The notes below the pieces were generated by a model, which was not told where the DNA came from, ran no database searches, and saw nothing but the letters and a program-made list of their open reading frames with translations. A stretch of DNA of 64,000 bases, taken from positions 62,001-126,000 of the forward strand of contig JAVYIG010002733.1 in NCBI GenBank assembly GCA_035222895.1, written 5' to 3'. This document shows, in pieces, positions 39,716 to 52,200 of this stretch (position 1 is its first letter; every line of letters begins with the position of its first letter). The stretch comes from Strongylocentrotus droebachiensis. Lineage: Eukaryota > Echinodermata > Echinoidea > Camarodonta > Strongylocentrotidae. The translations under genes were made by a program, and so were the position numbers.

Positions 39716-41120
39716 ATATGCCTTCATCTGTAAATGTAGATGCGGGTTATTTTTGTTGGCTGCATATCCAGGGCGTCTTTGTATTCATTCAGTCTCGTGC
39801 TTTGTCCTAAAGCATATAAGGTTTTCCCCTTTCCTTCTCATCACCACCTTTTCTTTCCTTCTGTCAAATCCTTTTCCACTTCTCTGTCTTCTATAGTTTC
39901 TCTCTCATTTCCAATCACTGTACGCTGCGACTACGCCTGACAACCACCACTTTTGTTACTCTATTTCCACTCTTTGCCTGCAATAAACACATGAAGAATG
40001 AGACTCCCCAAATTGATGTTTTGCAGTTCTAGTAGCACTAAAAAGAGCTTCTTTTTAATTTGTAACCATTGCACCAGGAGACATATTGGAAATCAGCCAG
40101 CAAATAAATAGTTATACACGATACATAAATAAATATGATATTTCATAACAGAAGGCACGTTCGTTATCATTACACGAAGATAGCATGAGACACTCAAACT
40201 CAATTTTTTTTCAGCCTATGTCATTGATAAAATAAAGTCTTTGGTAACAATATCTGAAGCACTTACAATCAGCAACCATCATTTCAAATACGGTGAAACC
40301 TGCTTTACGAATGTTTTTGTTTCTATTTCAGGTGCCTTTACAAAAAGACCACCTGCCGACAAATACCTTATTCCTTGTTTCCTTGTCATAGCACGGAACC
40401 ACTGTACAAATGGGATTCGATTGTATGTGCAGCTTATATAGTTTCAAAAACATTTACCAAATCTGAAAATTATTATCGAATTCGATTTTTTTTATCCATG
40501 GTAACACCAGTGAGGTGCGTATAATTATTTTCTCTAAAGAATTAGTCCTTTTGATATTGGAGGAAATCTGGAAAACCAGAGAAAATCACTGTTCATTGAA
40601 CACGAAAAAAGAAGAATCAATCTAGACAATCATGTTCGCGTCAGTTAAAAACTAGCAGTTACTAAGCAGACTAAGCGAATGAATCGCTAACAAGTGTCAT
40701 GGTCAGAAGCAGTCATGTCAAAGAAAACCTCGTTTGGCAACACATGGTAACAATAGCAACCTGTCTTGAAATCACATGTTTCTTCTATAATTTTATAACA
40801 AGGGCACTGTAAATTCCAGAGAGGCAATAATGGAATTACAGACATTTAAAATATTTTTTTTTCCGGAATTGCTTTTTAAAATAGGAATAGAATTGCAAAA
40901 TGATTTGAAAAAAAAAAGTGATTTTTTTTTAATCATATTAGTGAGAATTCTTTTCTCACAATGGTAGGGGAAATAACTGCTCATTTTCAACAATATGGAC
41001 TTATTCCATGAAATGCTTAGCCTTAAAATTGATTTTTATCACGAAAGATTGAGGAGTAATTTTACGGGAACGCTAACAATACCCATTGGCAGTGATGTAG
41101 CATGGTTCCTCACGTGGTAA

Positions 41121-41191
41121 CTTAACTTTGGCGAATTAAAAAAGCCACTGATAAAGGGATAAAGGGTAGGGTGCGGGAAGTGATCCCATCA
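41121..41191. repeat. Dispersed repeat, copy 1
   Basis: CTTAACTTTGGCGAATTAA, then GCCACTGATAAAGGGATAAA and GGGTAGGGTGCGGGAAG, recurring nearly identically at 44568-44638. Confidence 0.85.
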
Positions 41192-41471
41192 TCACTCTTT
41201 TCTCCCTTCTTCATTTCGTATTCTTTCCTCCCCCCTTTTTTTTTGGGGGGGGGGGAGGGGGGGAGGTTGATTCGATGTGGGGAACTTAATTCCCCATTGA
41301 GCCCTACCCTAGCTTCGCCACTACTCTTAGAATCGAATTTCTTAAATAATACTTTGGATATTTAACATTTAATTAAAAAATGAGACAATGATTATAGACT
41401 ACTTTTGAGAGGAACCAGTGTGTTACGACGAGATCGACATTGATTTCGTGGTCGTGGTGGAGGTGGTCTTA

Positions 41472-41639
41472 TTATAGATTCTGGCAATCGACTTCGTGAC
41501 ACGAACAGGCGGTGATGACGGGTACAGAGATGACCAAGGCCGACAAGTCGGGGCAGGAGAGTTCAATTTGGTCTTCCCTCATTTCCGATGGCTTACAACA
41601 TGAACAGTACTCCACCGGCGTCATTACACCGTCCACGAT
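41472..41639 (-). CDS. Mucin last exon: cystine-knot C-terminus
   Basis: Reads IVDGVMTPVEYCSCCKPSEM, then IELSCPDLSALVISVPVI and ends ACSCHEVDCQNL before a TAA at 41474-41472. This is the C-x-CC ... C ... C-x-C ... C signature of the second half of a CTCK domain. Acceptor CTTTTTCAG, phase 0. Confidence 0.88.
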   Translation of the reverse strand: MVDGVMTPVEYCSCCKPSEMREDQIELSCPDLSALVISVPVITACSCHEVDCQNL

Positions 41640-42450
41640 CTGAAAAAGGTGATCACAAAAGTTTTTTTTTTAAATCATGGGCTTACTAGGTAAACTCATT
41701 GACATTTCTTAAAGGGATCCGGTAACTTTGTCTCTGATCCTGAAACAAAGTCCTGGATTTAGCTCATGCTGCAATGATAATCAGGAACCCCATGATTTTT
41801 ACCAGCCGATCGCCTGTCTGATTATCAAGATATTTATGATTGGAATTACAATTTTTGAAAACCGTTTGGCTAACACTACAGTCTATTGGGGAAAACGAGT
41901 ATGGTAAAACCGGTCACTCAAAGTTTTTTTCTTTTTTGAGGCACTTCTTGATCATTTTGGAGCGCAATTTTTTTAGGGCTTCAATATTACACCATATCAC
42001 AGACACTGATAACACGTAGGGCCGTGTATCTCAGATTTAACATTGTTAAACGATGCCTTTGAAGAGAAGGGTCCATGTTAAATCCGTTGTAAAATCGTGC
42101 TTTGCATGAAACGCCCCTGAAGAAACGAACCATGTAGGCGTATGAATTATGATAATGTATATTTTAATCAACCATCATTTTCTATCATCACATGGTGTCT
42201 ATCGCCATAATCTTTCGCCTGGTGTTGGAAATGCTTACCTTGCCGACACCATAGTAAGATGTACACTTCCCAGAACATTCCATCATATAGACTGGTTCAG
42301 TTGTGGTACAGTTGTTGTAACTGATCGCCGTCGGTTCTTGTCTCGGTACAGGGCCACATATATCCCTGGCTGGGGACGTAGTGGATGAAGGGACTTGAAA
42401 AGAAAGAACAGGTGAATGTTGTTAATAAGTAAGCATACATATAGGATATT

Positions 42451-42484
<34 letters not shown>

Positions 42485-43153
42485 GAGATTCATATGGCGT
42501 TGTAATCTATCAACTTGAAATCATATGCTCAAGGCACACATGTGAAACACAAACAAAAAACGAGATCACATAAAAGCATCTGCATGATAAACAAAGGAGC
42601 AGAAGTAAGATGGAACCTACACAAATTGCAGAGCAACTATTAATATGCAGAATTAAACAGAAAGGTTTTACAATTATTTGTAAACACTACCACAGCGAAG
42701 GCTCTGCAGGAGCATAGGTTCATTCCCTCAATTAGTATTGAGCTTATAGGAAGAACAGGAAATCCGGAGTTTAGAGAGCGTGAAGATCTGGATGGAATTT
42801 AATGATTTATCAAAAATAATAATGTACTGTGGAGCAGAGCCGTGGACACAATGAAATTAAAGGAAAGGGATTTTAAAAATGATGCGTTTATTCATGAATT
42901 GACATGACGGGTATGATCTGAACAATCTTTTAGGACTTGACCTTTTAATGCCGAGAGCCTGACATGGGAATACTTTTTTTTTAATAGTGAGGTTAACGGT
43001 GTGGAAGGCGAAAAACAGATCGAGAAGTAGCATAGCAGTTACATTTCCCACATCCATTTCCTGGAGAATGAAGTTAGACACATTAATGCTATGTTTGAGA
43101 TTGCCTCAATTCGGAGCCAATTAATATAATAATAATAATAATAATATTAATAA

Positions 43154-43203
<50 letters not shown>

Positions 43204-46200
43204 ATATGTCTTGTTTACCCAGGGTATATAGCCTCAGCAGTACACATGTACATACTCTTCTCCCCGAGGGCCCTGCAATCATATCATTACCCCGGCTTTA
43301 TATGGAGCCGACCCTTGCCTTTTCACCTACTGAAATATATGACGTAATTATTTATTACGCAATTTTGATTTGAAAATGCATGTGTATATTATTGGACCTT
43401 CAATTAGAACGATTTCGCATCTTTAAATGTTCATTATCTAATCCTTCTGTAACACCACTGCCTTCAATATATTACATCGTCATTAATTCAACCAAGTCCC
43501 TCTGTTTCGAACGTATCAAACACGGATTCCTTTACTTTGAAACTAAATTTCTAATATCATGCGTACACACTCAAGTCAATAAAAAGTGATATCAATGGGG
43601 AAAATTGCTCTAAGATCAATATGATATAAGTTTATAAAGGACTTTTACCTGTGGGCGGAGAAGTTCTTGGTGAGAGAGTGCGGGGTGTTGTTTCCGTAGG
43701 CGTCGTAGGCGGCGTAGGCGGCGTAGGCGTCGGAGTTGGTGGTGGCTCGGTTGTCGGGCAATTCGGCCCAACTGTTTCGTTTCTACAGCAAAGGAACCTA
43801 AAATGCGGGTATTTAATTTAAAGAAAAGGTTTAAGTTCTCGTAAAGATAACAAACCATTGGTAGGGGAGGGTTAAGGTTTGGGACGTAATGACGTTTAGA
43901 TTAGTTTTAGGGTTAGGGTCAGTGTTGGTGTTGTGTTTAAACTATAGGATCGAAGATAGGAGACAGGAAATTGGCTGCGGACCAATTACTGCTGCAGAAG
44001 CATGCATATGTAAAACCTTTGAGGAAAATACGTATCCAATTGAGCAATGAAAAAGGAATTAAAGTACTAATTCGGGTCGCATATTACCGATAAATAGACT
44101 CAGCCTTACAACCCCCCCCCCCCCAATACCCAATTTCCGACATAGACATGTGTTCTAATCCAGCCCAGACCTATACCTGAAGCCCCTCCCCTGTTTCATT
44201 GATGCCAGCTTTATTAGCCTCCAGTGGAAAACTCTTTATTTCGGATAGGACGTTACATGGAGGTCCAGTGTGAAGAAGAGTCACCACCTTTGCGGAACAT
44301 ATCGCCCTCTTCGTAAACGAGTAAGAGGGGAACCCCGGCGTAGTGGTCCGCCCAACACATTCTACTCAAATAATCTGGTACAAGAGACCAGAGCTAGGTA
44401 ACAGTGCTTAATTATGCCTTTGCCCTCCCAGACACACCCATCCAAAATACCTACCACTTAAACACCACCACAACTACTACTACAAGTACGACTAACTTTA
44501 TATGTGAAGATGATATAATGGCGATGATGATAATAGTATCCAAAAAAATGATAACGAAGAAAAACAACTTAACTTTGGCGAATTAACGCAGCCACTGATA
44601 AAGGGATAAAGGGTAGGGTGCGGGAAGGAATCCCATCAAAATATATTATAATAATGAAAATAATAGCTAAAATGATGATAATAAATATAATAATGACAAT
44701 GATAATAATAATATCAACAATATTAACAATATCGAAAATAATATCGCTAGTGATATTCGTTTGTCTCGCAATGTGGTCAATAAGGAATCTAAAAGTTCAC
44801 GACGTTTCGTGCGCTATCTGCAACACTTCGTCTGGTGATAATAACTACTGTAAGCAAGGGTCTTTTATACTCTACGGGAGGACCGGCGATATTGACATTA
44901 ATATCACCAACAAGACCCTTCCGTTACCTGATACGGTAATCGAGGCAAATTGGCTGCGTGTCCGAGTGGAGACAGACCAACCCGACATCGACATCGCAGG
45001 TGACGTCCTGACTAAGAATAGCGGCACTGAGGTGAGGTTTAGAAGTCATCTCGCACTCGATGTCCTTCGGTGCTTCGCAGATTTCGAAGTTCTCTTTGCA
45101 ATCTTCTTTGATCTCGAACTCGCCGACATCGAACGGGGTTACTTTGCCGCCACCCTCCTCATCGTCGCACCACGAAGTCCACTCACAGATCTCTTCAATA
45201 TGGCATTCTGTCATTATTTGTTCGTGGTTAAATGCAGATAGAAGATAAACTTGGTGAAAGCTCGATTAGAAAATTAATTGGATGTTATTGATGTGGTTGT
45301 TTGTTAGTTTGTTTTGGTTATTAAAGTGTATACATGGTCGACATAAAACAAGATAATACATTTGTACATCAAACAAACATCAACCAAATGAGAACTGTAG
45401 TGATGAATAAATAATGGATCATTGTTGACCTAAATATATACAAAGCAATGTTGGTAGCATGCATGCCCAAGGATTGGCTACGTCAGACTCATAGTATCGA
45501 GTTCTATTTTCAAACATACAATTATAGTAGCAATTAATAATGTACGAATTTGCAAGCGAGATTATTATGCCGATTTAGGCTTAAATTAAAAAGGACAGAA
45601 AGATAGAGAGAAAGATAGTGAGAGATAGAGAGAGAGTGAGTCGGTGCGTCGGCCCCTGGTTTGCTGACGTACGTAGGCCTACAATCAAACCTCCTTTTTC
45701 TTAGAATTCAGGTGAAACAAACTAAGAAACCAAATTGATATAATATTCGTTATCGGTGATATATTGGACCGGTCCCTTTGGCCTTCTGCCTGGATCGAGT
45801 GACTTAAACAAAACAAACTGGACGCCATTATTACCTTCGGTTGTGGTCTGAGGGGTTGTCGTTACTACTACAGTAGTAGTCTCGGGTGGTTGGGGCGTCG
45901 AGCAGGTGACTGTGTATCGTCTTGAGCAGCAGAAGTAACGCACTTTGTAGTCAGCACATAGCGGTGTCCCCGGTCGGTTGGCACAGCTCAGACCCGTACT
46001 CACATCGCAGGTAGAAGTGTCCGCGGTTTCGTTCGAGAACTCTTCTGTGTCTACGGTCATGCACTCGATGTCACGCGGTCTGGAGCAGCCGTCGGGAAAG
46101 CCTGGGTAGTGCTGGGCGTCTGTCAGAAGTTCAACTTCTTGAGCTGGGGCGTAGGCCGACTTTACTGTGCCGAACTCATCGTCATACCAGGGAGTCCAAA

Positions 46201-49200
46201 TGCAGAAGTTGAACCACTCAGGTACGCACACTGGGGGAACAATTGAAAAGTGTGTACGAGGGTAAGTATCATAGTGAAATCAAAGTGTAAATTCTGCTAC
46301 AGACATATGCTAATTTGTAAACTTAATCATTTTTGGGGGTCAGTTTTACAGATTATCAGAGTATGTCCTCTGAATAAAGGTTTACCTCTTTCCTACGTGT
46401 TCTATGTAGATATATCGTCGTAATTATAGGAATATGACATTTCTAGCTCTTTATGTCGTTTGTTTAATTCTCATTCCCGTGATGTTAGTCTATTAGAACT
46501 ATGTATAGAATCTAGGGGAACTCGCGCCAATGCTTACCTGTTCCCGTAATTGATAATAAACCTTTGAATGAATCATAAAAAGCCTGTTCCAATGGAAACG
46601 ATTATAATTATCAACTTAATATGGAATACCCAAGTCACAACGCCACACCGATTCCCGGTCCCAAACCAACCGTTTTTTGTTCTTCAACTCAGTAAAATGA
46701 AATATTTTTATCGGTTTGTTGTCGGGCTCCTTGTTTTCACCGCGGTAATACGATGCAGTCATGCTTACCTTCTTCAGTAGTTGTACCTTTCGTGGTTATT
46801 TTGGTATTCGAGTTGAACAGTCAGGGATGGTGGTGTACGTTTGCGGGAGTTTAAAAGAAAAATTATAAATACATACGTTAATTTATAACAGGGAAACGTT
46901 TTTGTGGTACAACAGACCAAAGACAGAGAGAGAAAGGGAGAGAGAAAGATAACTTTTGCATAGAGAAGATAATGAGGTCTTTTACTATAGGCCCAGCTTT
47001 TTTTGTTGCTGTACCAACATAATCAAATCAAGTAATGTCAAAGTAACACCTATCTAAATCCATCACAAAATATATCTGCAATAGTTGATACTTAGTCTCT
47101 TTTTCTGCGATATGTGATCAGTCAGCCTCACGGTAATTGATTCTCTTCTTACAATAATTCTCTCAAAGAACATCAGTATAATTTTGTTTTCCTTGTTGTC
47201 ATTTTAAGCAAATATATTACTCTAAACATCAAATTGGGAAAATTAAATGTTATACTCATTAATATTAAACTATAAATCTATATTCAATAATTCTTCGCCT
47301 AATCTATTTGGTAATCAGTTGCTGATTTGCATTGGAGAAGACTTATATTAGATGTGACAAATTTTCAAAGCAGCTTAAAGAGCCAATAACAAAATGACGT
47401 CTAGAGAACCCAAATCTTTGGAAATACAATAGGGTATCTAGCTTTAAACCGCAAACAAGACTTGACCTAACCTGGTGTTGTTTCAGGTGTTGTACCCGGT
47501 GTTGTACCTGGTGTAGTTCCTGGTGATGTTGAAGGTGTGTGCCAATGTGTTATAAATGGTGTAGTGGTTGGTGTAGTGTCTGATGTTGTCTCAGGTGTTG
47601 TACCCGGTGTTGTACCTGGTGTAGTTCCTGGTGTTGTTTCAGGTGTTGTACCCGGTGTAGTTCCTGGTGATGTTTCAGGTGTTGTCCCCGGTGTTGATCC
47701 TGGTGTAGTTCCTGGTGTTGTTTCAGGTGTCGTACCTGGTGTACTACAGGTTACTGTGTAGTGTCGACCACAACACAAGTACCTGACTTCGTAATCATGG
47801 CAACGAGGCATATTAGGACGGTTCCTACATAGGAGACCTGTACTCTTGTCGCATGTCACATCATCATCAGTCTCATTGGAGAAGATGTGCGTATCAGCCG
47901 TTCGACATTCCACGTCTTTGGGAAGAGCACAATCAGCAGGGAATCCTGGGACGTGCTTAGCATCTTCAAGTAGCTCTACTTCATCTCCTTCTTGCTCACT
48001 TTCAAGACCGGAATTCTGGTTAATCCATCCGTACCACACGCAGTAATTGACATACTTCTCAACACATACTGCACAAGATAATAAATGAAATTATAGATTG
48101 CAAATTATCAATATTAAGATATGACAAAATCTACCAAGGGAATATTAATATCAATCGTCATCCCATATATCCCTCCCCCCAAAAAAAAACAAATCCTCTG
48201 TCAATACCTCCTTTAAAAAAAAAACTAGGCCTACAATGCGAAACAACAAACAATCTTAGACCAACTTTCATTTCCCATGTGTGTGTTGTCCGATATACCC
48301 ATTTCTGTGTTTCTGATCATTACAAAACTTCAGAGTACATCAATTATACGTATGAGGCCTACTAGGAATGCAAATTCCTTCTTTCGCAATCGCTTATCCC
48401 CAATACTTAGCTCGCCAAGTTTCCAAGTGTAAAAGCGAAAGAGGAGAAACAATATGGCTCATTTAGGAAACCACACATCTCCATAAATAATGTTTAATTT
48501 AGGAAACCACACATCTCCATATTTTATAATCGCTAATTTAGGAAACCACACATCTCCATAAATAGTGGGTAATTTATCCAGATTATCCATCGATCGCAGC
48601 CCAGGAGGCTGAATTGTACAATATTTTTACAAAAGTATTTACATGATTAAAGATGCACTAAATAAAAAGATGATAGCATATGCATCTATCTTGCCTGCAG
48701 AGTTTATAGAGGGGATATAAGACACGTATGCACATGCGTTTGACGAAGTGAATCAATACTGTAATGAGTAAATGATGATTACCCCTTTCCTATGTTCTAT
48801 ATAGATATTTCGTTGTAATCATAGGAATTTTAAGTTTCCAGCTCTTTATGTTGCTTTGTTTAATTCTCATTCCCGTGATATTATTATATTGGAATTATGT
48901 ATAGAATCTAGGGGAACTCGCGCCAATGCTAATCTGTTCCTGTAATTGATAAGATCGTTTTGAATGAAAAAAAGACAAAGTCTGGTCTTATGGAAACGAA
49001 TATAATTATCAACTTAATAGGTTATACACCACACTGCCAAACCGATTATTTTCCATTTGGTTTAATGTAATATTTTGATCAGTTTGTTGTCGGGCTCCTT
49101 TTAGAGACTGTGGTTATTACACTCTGCAGCCATGCTTACCTTCTTCAGTAGTTGTACCTTTAGCGGTTATTTTGGTATTCGAGTTTTACAGTCAGGTGTG

Positions 49201-52200
49201 GTGGTGTACGTTTGCAGGAGTTTAACAAACAAAAAAGATAAATATATACGTTAATTTATAACAGGGAAACGTATTCGTGGCATAACTGACCAAAGCCAGA
49301 GAGTGAGGAATAGATAAGAATAACTTTTGCATAGAGAAGATATTGAAGTCTTTTCCTATATGCTTTTTTTTTCTTGCTCTACCAACATAATCAAATCAAG
49401 TAATTTCGGAGGTAGACATATCTAAATCCAACACAAAATATATCTGCAATATTTGATACTTAGTTCATTTCTCTGCAATATGTGATCAGTCAGCCTCACG
49501 GTAATTGTACTTTTCTCACAATGATTCGTTCAAAAAACACCAGTATAATTTGTCCTTGTTGTCATTTTAAGAAAATACTGTAAAAATCAATTAGGACAAT
49601 TTAAATATTTTTCGCATTACTATAGAACCATAAATAGATATTCAATAATTCTTCGCCTAATTTATTTGGTTATCAGTTGCTGTTTGGCATTGGAGATGAC
49701 GTGTATCATGTGTAACAAATTTTCAAAGCAGCTCACAGAGGCCAACAAACATGACGTTTAGAGAACCCAAATCCTTAAACATACAATCGGGTGTCTAACT
49801 TTAAACCGCAAACAAAACTTGACCTAACCTGGTGTTGTGCCTGGTGTAGTACCTGGTGTTGTTTCAGGTGTTGTACCCAGTGTTGTTCCTAGTGTAGTTC
49901 TTGGTGTTGTTTCAGGTGTTGTACCCGGTGTTGTACCTGGTGTAGTTCCTGGTGTTGTTTCAGGTGTTGTACCCGGTGTTGTACCTGGTGTAGTTCCTGG
50001 TGTTGTACCTGGTGTAGTTCCTGGTGTTGTTTCAGGTGTTGTACCCGGTGTTGTTCCTGGTGTAGTTCCTGGTGTTGTTTCAGGTGTCGTACCTGGTGTA
50101 CTACAGGTTACTGTGTAGTGTCGACCACAACACAAGTACCTGACTTCGTAATCACGGCAACGAGGCATATTAGGACGGTTCCTACATATGAGACCTGTAC
50201 TCTTGTCGCATGTCACATCATCATCAGTCTCATTGGAGAAGATGTGCGTATCAGCCGTTCGACATTCCACGTCATTGGGGAGAGCACAATCAGCAGGGAA
50301 TCCGGGGACGTGCTGAGCATCTTCAAGTAGCTCTACTTCATCTCCTTCTTGCTCACTTTCAAGACCGGAATTCTGGTTAATCCATCCGTACCACACGCAG
50401 TAATTGACATACTTCTCAACACATACTGCACAAGATAATAAATGAAATTATAGATTGCAAATTATCAATATTAAGATATGACAAAATCTACCAAGAGAAT
50501 ATTAATATCAATCGTCATCCCATATATCCCCCCCCCCCAAAAAAAAAAAGAAAAAAAAATCCTCTGTCAATACCTCCTTTTTTTTATAAAACTAGGCCTA
50601 CAATGATAAACAACAAACATTCTTATACCAACTTTCATTTCCCATGTGTGTGTTGTCCGATATACCCATTTCTGTGTTTCTGATCATTACAAAACTTCAG
50701 AGTACATCAATTATACGTATGAGGCCTACTAGGAATGCAAATTTAGTGTTTCGCAATTGCTTATCCCCAATACTTAGCTCGCCAAGTTTCCAAGTGTAAA
50801 ATCGAAAAAGCAGAAACAATATGGCTCATTTAGGAAACCACACATCTCCATAAATAATGGTTAATTTAGGAAACCACACATCTCCATATTTTATAATCGC
50901 TAATTAAGAAAACCACACATCTCCATTAATAGTGGGTAATTTATCCAGATTATCCATCGATCGCAGCCCAGGAGGCTGAATTGTACAATATTTTTACAAA
51001 AGTATTTACATGATTAAAGATGCACTAAATAAAAAGATGATAGCATATGCATCTATCTTGCCTGCAGAGTTTATAGAGGGGATATAAGACACGTATGCAC
51101 ATGCGTTTGACGAAGTGAATCAATACTGTAATGAGTAAATGATGATTACCCCTTTCCTATGTTCTATATAGATATTTCGTTGTAATCATAGGAATTTGAC
51201 GTTTCCAGCTCTTTATGTTGCTTTGTTTAATTCTCATTCCCGTGATATTATTATATTGGAATTATGTATAGAATCTAGGGGAACTCGCGCCAATGCTAAT
51301 CTGTTCCTGTAATTGATAAGATCGTTTTGAATGAAAAAAAGACAAACAAAGTCTGGTCTTATGGAAACGAATATAATTATCAACTTAATAGGTTATACAC
51401 CACACTGCCAAACCGATTATTTTCCATTTGGTTTAATGTAATATTTTGATCAGTTTGTTGTCGGGCTCCTTTTAGAGACTGTGGTTATTACACTCTGCAG
51501 CCATGCTTACCTTCTTCAGTAGTTGTACCTTTAGCGGTTATTTTGGTATTCGAGTTTTACAGTCAGGTGTGGTGGTGTACGTTTGCAGGAGTTTAACAAA
51601 CAAAAAAGATAAATATATACGTTAATTTATAACAGGGAAACGTATTCGTGGCATAACTGACCAAAGCCAGAGAGTGAGGAATAGATAAGAATAACTTTTG
51701 CATAGAGAAGATATTGAAGTCTTTTCCTATATGCTTTTTTTTTCTTGCTCTACCAACATAATCAAATCAAGTAATTTCGGAGGTAGACATATCTAAATCC
51801 AACACAAAATATATCTGCAATATTTGATACTTAGTTCATTTCTCTGCAATATGTGATCAGTCAGCCTCACGGTAATTGTACTTTTCTCACAATGATTCGT
51901 TCAAAAAACACCAGTATAATTTGTCCTTGTTGTCATTTTAAGAAAATACTGTAAAAATCAATTAGGACAATTTAAATATTTTTCGCATTACTATAGAACC
52001 ATAAATAGATATTCAATAATTCTTCGCCTAATTTATTTGGTTATCAGTTGCTGTTTGGCATTGGAGATGACGTGTATCATGTGTAACAAATTTTCAAAGC
52101 AGCTCACAGAGGCCAACAAACATGACGTTTAGAGAACCCAAATCCTTAAACATACAATCGGGTGTCTAACTTTAAACCGCAAACAAAACTTGACCTAACC

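Larger units (their letters stand above)
37027..41471. other. Convergent intergenic region / 3' UTRs
   Basis: AT-rich. Possible AATAAA signals for the protease lie at about 37607 and 38502. Low-complexity CT and CA runs fill about 39310-39715. A repeat shared with 44568 lies at 41121-41191. Open frames here are low-complexity or lack domain signal. Confidence 0.6.

Noticed and set aside
48464-48575. Short regularly spaced repeats as CRISPR-like
   Set aside because: Only three copies, AT-rich spacers, inside a eukaryotic intron and duplicated with the mucin unit.
49837-50118. Plus-strand GVVPGVVPG frames over the mucin PTS segments
   Set aside because: Antisense shadows of the TTPG repeat; the minus-strand frame has CysD domain, splice sites and phase.
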